From positions 1 through 64,000 of the forward strand of contig JBKBQA010000008.1 in NCBI GenBank assembly GCA_046292765.1: a stretch of DNA of 64,000 nt, written 5' to 3'. Shown here one piece after another: positions 44,691 through 51,094 of the stretch; position 1 is the stretch's first letter, and every line of letters begins with the position of its first letter. This DNA comes from PGZG01 sp046292765 (GTDB lineage Bacteria > Pseudomonadota > Gammaproteobacteria > Pseudomonadales > Alcanivoracaceae). The notes beneath the pieces were generated by a model. It worked only from the letters and a program-made list of their open reading frames with translations, made no database searches and was not told the DNA's origin. A program made the translations under genes and the position numbers.

Positions 44691-46487
44691 TCAGAACGCG
44701 AAATGCGCTTCGTCCAGCTCCATCATGCACTCCAGACCGCCCTCGATGGCCAGCTTGTGGCTGGCGGTACGCGGCAGCAGACGCTTGAAGTAGAAGCGCG
44801 CGGTGCTGATCTTGGCCTTGTAGAAGTCCTCGTCGCCGTTGCCGGCCGCCAGCGCGTCCTGAGCCGTCTTCGCCATTTGCGCCCACAAGAAGCCGGTGAC
44901 CACATAGCCTGAGTACATCAGGTAGTCGACCGCAGCGGCGCTGACATTTTCCGGGTTCTGCATCGCCTTCATGCCGATCGCCATGGTCATGTCTGCCCAC
45001 TCCTTGTTCAGCGTAACGAGTGGCTCGATAAACTCCTTCAGTGCAGCATCATCAGCATTGGCTTCGCAGAACTTGTGCATCAACTTGGTGAAGCGACGCA
45101 GCGCAGCACCCTGGGTTTGCAGCACCTTGCGACCGAGCAGGTCGAGTGCCTGAATACCGGTGGTGCCTTCATACAGGGTGGAAATACGGGCATCACGAAC
45201 GTTCTGCTCCATGCCCCACTCGCGGATAAAGCCGTGGCCGCCGTAGATCTGCACGCCATGGTTGGCCGCTTCGTAGCCAACTTCGGTGATAAATGCCTTG
45301 GCGATCGGGGTGATGAACGCCATCAGCTCGTCCGCTTCCTTACGCTCGTCTTCGCTCTTGGCCAGCTTGACGGTGTCACCCATCATCGCCGCCCAATAGA
45401 CCATGGCACGACCACCTTCGGCGAACGCCTTGGCGGTCAGCAGCATGCGGCGCACATCCGGGTGGACGATAATCGGATCGGCCGGACCGTTCGGATTTTT
45501 CGGGCCGGACAGGGCGCGCATGGCGAGACGCTCTTTGGCATAGCGCAAGCCACCCTGGAAGCCGGCTTCGGCGTGGGCCACACCCTGAATGGCGGTGCCG
45601 AGACGGGCAAAGTTCATGAAGGTGAACATGCAGTTCAGACCACGGTTCTCGGGGCCAATCAAATAGCCGGTGGCGCCGTCAAAGTTCATCACGCAGGTGG
45701 CGGATGCCTTGATGCCCATCTTGTGTTCGATCGAGCCACACTTGACCGGGTTACGGGCGCCCAGCGCACCATCAGCGTCGACCATGAATTTCGGCACAAT
45801 AAACAGGGAAATCCCCTTGGTGCCTTCCGGCGCACCCGGCAGACGCGCCAGTACGATATGGACGATGTTGTCGGCCATGTCGTGCTCGCCAGCGGAAATA
45901 AAAATCTTGGTGCCGTACAGCTTGTAGCTGCCATCGGCCTGCGGCTCGGCTTTGGTCTTCAGGGTGCCCAGATCAGAACCACAATGCGGCTCAGTCAGGC
46001 ACATGGTGCCGGTCCACTCGCCGCTGATCAGCTTCGGCAGGTAGGTGTTCTGCTGCTCTTCGGTGCCATGCTCTTCGATGGTAGCCACCGCGCCGTGGGA
46101 CAGACCCGGATACATGCTCCAGGACCAGTTGGCGGTGCCGGTCATTTCGGAAATGGCAATACCGGCAGAACCCGGCAGGCCCTGACCACCGAACTCAGGA
46201 TGACCACCCATGGCAGGCCAGCCGCCTTCAACGTATTTGGCATAGGCTTCCTTGAAGCCTTTCGGCGTGGTCACCACACCGTCGTTCCACTGGCAGCCTT
46301 CCTCGTCGCCAGAGCGGTTCAGCGGGGCCAGCTCGTTCTCTGAGAACTTGGCGCCTTCCTCCAGGAATGCGTTGATCAGCTCGCTGTTCACTTCGTCCAG
46401 ACCCAGCTTCTGATAGTGACCATCGAGGTCCAGCACTTCGTTCAGAACAAAACGCATGTCGCGTACGGGAGCTTTATATTGAGTCAT
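44691..46487 (-). CDS. Acyl-CoA dehydrogenase (long form, FadE1/FadE2-like)
   Basis: Paralogue of the preceding gene in the same orientation. The 598 residues have CLTEPHCGSDLG, GTKIFISAGEHDMADN and catalytic Glu in YEGTTGIQALDL. ATG at 46487 (MTQYKAPVRDM) follows GGAGG at 6 nt; ten further upstream codons are not conserved. A candidate PsrA-type operator lies about 120 bp upstream (46605-46620). Chain-length preference of the two copies cannot be told from sequence. Confidence 0.93.
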   Translation of the reverse strand: MTQYKAPVRDMRFVLNEVLDLDGHYQKLGLDEVNSELINAFLEEGAKFSENELAPLNRSGDEEGCQWNDGVVTTPKGFKEAYAKYVEGGWPAMGGHPEFGGQGLPGSAGIAISEMTGTANWSWSMYPGLSHGAVATIEEHGTEEQQNTYLPKLISGEWTGTMCLTEPHCGSDLGTLKTKAEPQADGSYKLYGTKIFISAGEHDMADNIVHIVLARLPGAPEGTKGISLFIVPKFMVDADGALGARNPVKCGSIEHKMGIKASATCVMNFDGATGYLIGPENRGLNCMFTFMNFARLGTAIQGVAHAEAGFQGGLRYAKERLAMRALSGPKNPNGPADPIIVHPDVRRMLLTAKAFAEGGRAMVYWAAMMGDTVKLAKSEDERKEADELMAFITPIAKAFITEVGYEAANHGVQIYGGHGFIREWGMEQNVRDARISTLYEGTTGIQALDLLGRKVLQTQGAALRRFTKLMHKFCEANADDAALKEFIEPLVTLNKEWADMTMAIGMKAMQNPENVSAAAVDYLMYSGYVVTGFLWAQMAKTAQDALAAGNGDEDFYKAKISTARFYFKRLLPRTASHKLAIEGGLECMMELDEAHFAF

Positions 46488-46604
46488 GATCCACCTCCAG
46501 AAATGGGTCGCCGGCACTGCTCAAACTTTGTTCGGGGGCCGGGGTCGGGCGCCAAGTCTAGCGCCAGCCAGTCGGCAGTCCCAGCGTGTTGCGTGACTGC
46601 AGGG

Positions 46605-46620
46605 TCAAACGACCGTTTGA
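46605..46620. promoter_or_regulatory. PsrA-like palindromic operator
   Basis: TCAAAC-GACC-GTTTGA is a perfect 7+2+7 palindrome and fits the published PsrA pattern (G/C)AAAC-N2-4-GTTT(G/C). PsrA is a TetR-family long-chain fatty acid sensor. The site lies between the divergent acyl-CoA dehydrogenase and Trm112-like genes. Control of the dehydrogenase genes by fatty acids is inferred. Confidence 0.65.
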
Positions 46621-46690
46621 ATCAGCTTCCATGGCATAATCCGACGGATATCGTGAATGAGCAGTAAATGGGCGCAGTAAAGGAGCCACC

Positions 46691-46879
46691 ATGCTGAACA
46701 AGGAACTGCTGGAAATTCTGGTCTGCCCGGTCAGCAAGACGCCGCTGATCTGGCGCGAGCAGGCCGGAGAATTGCTGTGCAAGGCCAGCGGCCTTGCCTA
46801 CCCGGTGCGGGATGGCATCCCGGTGCTGCTGGAGGAAGAGGCCCGCACCCTCTCCGACGAGGAATTACGCGCACTGTGA
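46691..46879 (+). CDS. Trm112 family protein (YcaR-like)
   Basis: A 62-residue Trm112-like protein: LLEILVCPVSKTPLIW, then LCKASGLAYPVRDGIPVLLEEEAR. Eukaryotic Trm112 activates methyltransferases; the bacterial role is uncertain. Bacterial copies often lie near kdsB/lpxK, which is not the case here. Only one Cys (CP) of the first zinc pair is present. ATG at 46691 follows AAAGGAGCC. Its stop overlaps the pldA start. Confidence 0.88.
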   Translation: MLNKELLEILVCPVSKTPLIWREQAGELLCKASGLAYPVRDGIPVLLEEEARTLSDEELRAL

Positions 46880-47889
46880 CCCGCTGGTCGTTGCTGGTGG
46901 CTTCCCTGTGCCTCGCGGCCAGCCCGGTTGCCGCACAGGAAAGCAGTGATGACGACACCGCCCGACGGACGGCCTACGAGGCGTGCCTGCTGGAGGCGCT
47001 GGCGCGGGCGCCGCCGGACGCTTCCGTGTCCGCACTACGAACCCTCTGCAACCCGGACGCCCAAACCCAGCGGGAACGCAACGAGTACGCCCTGCGCGGT
47101 CGTCTGGCGCTTGAGGAAGTGAGCCGCCTCAATCCCTTTGTGCTCACGCCCCATCGCCGCAATTACCTGTTGCCATTCAGCTACTGGAGCAATCCGGTCA
47201 GCAATAATCCGCTGATTGATGATGAAGAGTTGCAGCATCAGGAAATCAAGTTTCAGGTGTCATTGAAGGCGCCGCTGCTGAGCGATTTCTGGAATGGCTA
47301 CACGGCCTATTTTTCCTTTACTGCCGTGTCGTGGATGCAAATCTATAATCAGGGCCTGTCTCGACCGTTCCGGGAAACCAACTATGAACCGGAACTGTTT
47401 GTGGTACGCCCGGTGGACTGGCAATTCGGACCGATTGATTCTGAACTGCTCTCGTTCGGCTACTGGCACCAGTCCAATGGCCGGGACGTGCCGACATCAC
47501 GGAGCTGGGACCGGCTTTTCGTCAGTTACGTATTTCGCACCGGCAGCTGGTATGTGGCCGTCAAACCCTGGTGGCGCATTCCGGAAAATGGCAACTATCC
47601 CGACACCAGCCCGAAGCGCGATGACAATCCCGACATCGAGCGCTACCTGGGCCACTTCGATCTGAACATCATCAGGCCGATGGGCAACCATGTGTTCGAG
47701 TTGCACTGGCGCAACAACCTGCGCCGCGACGATAACAAGGGTAGCGCCCAGATCGATTACTCATTCCCGATCAACAGCCGTTTCAAGGGGCTGTTTCAGG
47801 CTTTTACCGGCTACGGGGATTCACTGATCAACTACGACAACTACGAGAATCGCTTCTCGATCGGTATTTTGCTCACCGACACTTTCTGA
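46876..47889 (+). CDS. pldA: Outer membrane phospholipase A (OMPLA)
   Basis: Beta-barrel phospholipase A1/A2 that removes misplaced phospholipids from the outer leaflet. GTG at 46876 overlaps the Trm112-like stop and gives 337 residues with a signal peptide (MTRWSLLVASLCLAAS..AQ). The active-site loop YWHQSNGRD has H198 and S200, and FRETNYEPELF and the C-terminal strand ending in Phe are typical. The third catalytic residue, Asn156 in E. coli (SRSWNR), is D212 here (SRSWDR). The stop abuts the convergent DUF3570 gene. Confidence 0.93.
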   Translation: MTRWSLLVASLCLAASPVAAQESSDDDTARRTAYEACLLEALARAPPDASVSALRTLCNPDAQTQRERNEYALRGRLALEEVSRLNPFVLTPHRRNYLLPFSYWSNPVSNNPLIDDEELQHQEIKFQVSLKAPLLSDFWNGYTAYFSFTAVSWMQIYNQGLSRPFRETNYEPELFVVRPVDWQFGPIDSELLSFGYWHQSNGRDVPTSRSWDRLFVSYVFRTGSWYVAVKPWWRIPENGNYPDTSPKRDDNPDIERYLGHFDLNIIRPMGNHVFELHWRNNLRRDDNKGSAQIDYSFPINSRFKGLFQAFTGYGDSLINYDNYENRFSIGILLTDTF

Positions 47890-49011
47890 TCAGTACCAGA
47901 AGCTCAGCATCAGGTGACTAACCCAGGCCGAGAAAGAATACAGCGGCTCATTACCCGCCACCGGCACCACCACCCGGATATCACGGAAGTCGTCATAATC
48001 AAACTGGTAGTAGTCCAGCCCGAGCCGCAGCATGAAGCGATCTGCATGCTGCCAGCGTCCCTTGAAGAAGGTGTAGCCGGCGGCGGCACCGAAGGCCGTG
48101 GAACTGAAGCTGCTCAGCTCCTTGTCGCGAGCGAGAAAATTCTGCGCATTCTGGAACGGGAACAGATCGCTGTAGAAGTCTGCTGGCCCCTGACGGTAGT
48201 AGCGGGTGCGGAACTCGAACTCCCATTGATCCTGCCACGGCTGCACCAGCACCACAGCCCAGTCTCGGGACCTGACACCCCAGCTGTCGGCGTACCAGCG
48301 ATGCTCAAGATGCAAGCCCGCCCGCCAGGGCAGGTAGTAACTGGCGCGTAGCGCCGTGGCCTCGCTGGTCTTGGTGTCCGGATAGCGCTCTGGCTGAAAG
48401 GCATAGCCGTCGCCGACCCGATAGCGAACAGAGCGATACGGATTGTTCAGATAGCCTTCATCGGTGACAAAATCGTGACTGAGCGCCATCAGCAGATTGC
48501 GGGTTAATACCTGAGTTACACCGATCCGGTACTGCTGCCGGGTGGCCTGCTCTTCGAACAGGGCATCGTCCCGTCGCCGCACCGTATCGTTGCCGCGTGC
48601 ATAACCGATACTGAGCGTGGTGAGATCTCCAAAGAAATCCTGACTGGCACCAAAACTGATATTGCGGGCAGCAAAATCGCTCTCGTCGCTGCGCGTCCAG
48701 TTAACGGAATAGATGGCCTTGCCCGCAAGGTAGTCCAGGCCGAGCGAATACTCGTCCCGTTCCTCGACATAGGGACTGGCGGTGGTGACCACATCAATCG
48801 AGGCCGCCGAAATCTTGTCGGCATAGTAATTGGCACTCAACGACACCCGCTCGGCGAAGTTCTTGCGCACCAGCACCGACGGGCCATCGATGACCATACC
48901 CCCGCCTTCATAGCGATGATACAGGGCATCAGCGCGAGGCTCGGGCAATACCGCTGCCTGCACCAGTGCAGGCAGCAGCCATAACGCCGACAGCCAGACC
49001 CTCAGTTGCAT
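47890..49011 (-). CDS. DUF3570 outer membrane beta-barrel protein
   Basis: The 373-residue protein has a signal peptide (to about QAA, residue 19). Alternating aromatic/polar strands continue throughout and end in a C-terminal aromatic (LMLSFWY), as in outer-membrane barrels. The start motif ADALYHRYEGGGMVIDGPSV is typical of DUF3570. It overlaps the DUF4266 lipoprotein gene by 10 bp. The DUF4266-DUF3570 pair recurs with ApbE and thioredoxin-like genes in other genomes, so it is probably a barrel partner of an extracytoplasmic redox system. Function unknown. Confidence 0.85.
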   Translation of the reverse strand: MQLRVWLSALWLLPALVQAAVLPEPRADALYHRYEGGGMVIDGPSVLVRKNFAERVSLSANYYADKISAASIDVVTTASPYVEERDEYSLGLDYLAGKAIYSVNWTRSDESDFAARNISFGASQDFFGDLTTLSIGYARGNDTVRRRDDALFEEQATRQQYRIGVTQVLTRNLLMALSHDFVTDEGYLNNPYRSVRYRVGDGYAFQPERYPDTKTSEATALRASYYLPWRAGLHLEHRWYADSWGVRSRDWAVVLVQPWQDQWEFEFRTRYYRQGPADFYSDLFPFQNAQNFLARDKELSSFSSTAFGAAAGYTFFKGRWQHADRFMLRLGLDYYQFDYDDFRDIRVVVPVAGNEPLYSFSAWVSHLMLSFWY

Positions 49012-49214
49012 CCACAGCCCCCGCCACTGCCGCCCTCGGCTCCGCGGGCGCCTTCGCGGGCCTGATGGACGTGGTGCATGTAACTGGATGCGGCCGGATG
49101 GCGATCCATCGCCATCACCGGATCAGCCAGCCGGGCGCGTTCATAAGGTTTGATCCAGGGTGTCGGCGTACACCCGGCAATCAGCACCAGCGATGCCAGC
49201 AGCAGCGGCTTCAT
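49002..49214 (-). CDS. DUF4266 small lipoprotein with Cys-rich tail
   Basis: The 70-residue lipoprotein has lipobox IAGC (C15), the DUF4266 core WIKPYERARLADPVM and a tail EGARGAEGGSGGGCGCN. The two Cys at the end are conserved in the family and might bind metal or take part in redox. It overlaps the thioredoxin-like gene by 4 bp and the DUF3570 gene by 10 bp. Confidence 0.87.
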   Translation of the reverse strand: MKPLLLASLVLIAGCTPTPWIKPYERARLADPVMAMDRHPAASSYMHHVHQAREGARGAEGGSGGGCGCN

Positions 49215-49696
49215 TCCAGCACCAGCGCCTTGACCTGATCGCGATACATCTTCTCGTAGCCCGGTCGGTAGGCACGGTGCAGGTAACGCATATTGCCGTC
49301 GCGGTCGATCAGAATCGTGGTCGGCATGGCGTCCACCTTGTAGAGACGACTGATGGCACTGTCCGGGTCGAACAGGATCGGGAAGCTCACCGGAATCTGT
49401 GCCAGCAATCGCTCCGCCAGCTCCGGTTTTTCATCCACATTGATCCCCAGCAGGACAAAGCCATAATCTTCGTATTCCTTGTGGATCGCCTCCAGATGCG
49501 GCATTTCCTGACGGCAGGGCCCACACCACGATGCCCAGAAGTTGATCATCACCACCTGACCACGCAACTCCGACAGCTTGACGTTGCCGCCAGCCCGGCT
49601 CTTCAGGGTGAAATCCGGTGCCACCCCGGACGCAGGCGCGGCATGAACACCGCCGCTGAACACCAATGCCATCACAACCAGTAGCACTCTCAACAT
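49211..49696 (-). CDS. TlpA/ResA-like periplasmic thioredoxin
   Basis: The 161-residue protein has a signal peptide (to about HAA, residue 20) and a thioredoxin fold with C58-G-P-C61 in NFWASWCGPCRQEMP, plus the cis-Pro loop VDAMPTTILID. This AhpC/TSA-Redoxin type commonly reduces apocytochrome or other periplasmic disulfides. Placement beside haem-motif proteins and DUF4266 suggests thiol maintenance for the cluster. Confidence 0.92.
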   Translation of the reverse strand: MLRVLLVVMALVFSGGVHAAPASGVAPDFTLKSRAGGNVKLSELRGQVVMINFWASWCGPCRQEMPHLEAIHKEYEDYGFVLLGINVDEKPELAERLLAQIPVSFPILFDPDSAISRLYKVDAMPTTILIDRDGNMRYLHRAYRPGYEKMYRDQVKALVLE

Positions 49697-49734
49697 ACTC
49701 TCTACTCCACAGCAGCAAGTCTGTTAGCGGACGC

Positions 49735-50376
49735 TCAGAAAAATCCGCCCAGACCCAGGGTCCATTCGAGGTGATGGGTCACTTCGTCTGTGCCGAATAT
49801 ATCAAGCTCGAACAGATGATTGCGCATTTCCATGCGCAGATTCAGCCAGTCGGTCAATAGCAGCCGGTAACCGGCGCCCACATTCAGGCTGAAATGATTG
49901 TCGCCGGCAAACGCCGTGCTGCCAGCGCCGCCCACCAGATACAGTCCGTTCGAGAATACCCGACGACTGCCGGCAAAGGCCTCTCCGGGCAACAGGTTAT
50001 AGCCAACAGAGAAGGTGTAGTAGCGCAAGCGTCGCTCCTCAGGGGTGAGCAGCGGCACGCCGCCGCCCAGCTTCTCGAAGCTGGTTTCGCCAACGCGCGC
50101 TTCGGCCACCGCCACCTCAAAAAAGATGTCCTCCGAGACATGCCAGGCGAGCCGGGCGCCGAGCACTGGCACGGTGTTAAAGTTCTCCACCGCTATCAAG
50201 CCGGTATACAGGCCCACCTCAACATTCTCACTGTCGATCTGCGCCTCACGCACCTGACGGCGCTCGATGCGCGGATCAATCAATGCCGAATCATCCTGTC
50301 GCTCCTCGGCCTGCGCCGACAGCAACGGCAAGGACACCAGCAAGCTCAGAACAACACACTGAAACCGGTTCGCCAT
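49735..50376 (-). CDS. Outer membrane beta-barrel domain protein
   Basis: The 213-residue protein has a signal peptide (to about AQA, residue 23), a polar N-terminal stretch ALIDPRIERRQVREAQI, and an eight-stranded-like barrel ending LEWTLGLGGFF. It resembles the small outer-membrane beta-barrel domain family. Its start overlaps the end of the SH3-barrel gene by 31 bp. Function unknown; it may anchor the redox proteins. Confidence 0.8.
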   Translation of the reverse strand: MANRFQCVVLSLLVSLPLLSAQAEERQDDSALIDPRIERRQVREAQIDSENVEVGLYTGLIAVENFNTVPVLGARLAWHVSEDIFFEVAVAEARVGETSFEKLGGGVPLLTPEERRLRYYTFSVGYNLLPGEAFAGSRRVFSNGLYLVGGAGSTAFAGDNHFSLNVGAGYRLLLTDWLNLRMEMRNHLFELDIFGTDEVTHHLEWTLGLGGFF

Positions 50377-51086
50377 TCTTCAAACTCGTCGTTGTCGTTA
50401 TCGTTGGTGAGCACCACATAATTGCGATACTCAGTGCGAAGCAGAAATCCACGGGTCAGATAAAGTCGCAACCCGACACCGGCATGAACGCCGCGCTCGC
50501 TGCTGACATCGGGCTGCACCAGCACGGTGCGGGGCTCGACTTGCACGTGCCCGGCACCGAGCAGCACATACGGCGACAGGCGCCAGCGTGGATAAAGATG
50601 ATGCTGGATACCCAGGTTGATCAAGCGGGTGCTGGCAAAGGCGCCCGCCGCCTCGGTCCACATCAGATCCAGCTGCAGGTTCTCGGTAAAGGCGTAGCCG
50701 CCATGCACGGTCAGGGAAGTGACGCCGTCGAGATCCCCCACCATCACGCCGATCTCGCCGTGTGGCCGAAAATAGTCAGACAGACTGCGTTCCTCCAGTG
50801 CCACATAGCCGCCGGTTTCATCCAGCGTCCGCGCCAGCTGGCGCCGATGCACCCAGCCTTCGCGGCCACGGGGGGTTCGCACCTTGATCCACTGAGTGCG
50901 CCGCTTGATCAGCACCACCCACTGCCCCTCCTCCACCACATGGAACACCGGAAATCCGCGCCCGGGGCCAGTGTGAATGTCAATATAGGGGTCCGCCACC
51001 TGCACCCGCAGCTCCTTCGCCTCGACCGCGCCGACCAACAGCAACAACAGCATCATCAACCCGCCGCGAATACTCGACCTCTGCAT
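50346..51086 (-). CDS. SH3-like domain plus outer membrane beta-barrel protein
   Basis: From ATG 51086 the protein has 246 residues: a signal peptide (to about VEA), a bacterial SH3 domain (about 25-85; YIDIHTGPGRGFPVFHVVEEGQW and REGWVHRRQL) and a C-terminal barrel ending TGFSVLF. The SH3 part may bind peptidoglycan. An alternative GTG at 51098 overlaps the upstream stop (GTGA). Part of the minus-strand arm of the redox cluster. Confidence 0.78.
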   Translation of the reverse strand: MQRSSIRGGLMMLLLLLVGAVEAKELRVQVADPYIDIHTGPGRGFPVFHVVEEGQWVVLIKRRTQWIKVRTPRGREGWVHRRQLARTLDETGGYVALEERSLSDYFRPHGEIGVMVGDLDGVTSLTVHGGYAFTENLQLDLMWTEAAGAFASTRLINLGIQHHLYPRWRLSPYVLLGAGHVQVEPRTVLVQPDVSSERGVHAGVGLRLYLTRGFLLRTEYRNYVVLTNDNDNDEFEEWRTGFSVLF

Positions 51087-51094
51087 ACCTGTAC

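Noticed and set aside
46777..46875. Upstream extension of pldA inside the Trm112-like gene
   Set aside because: The signal peptide begins at the GTG at 46876; the extension would bury it.
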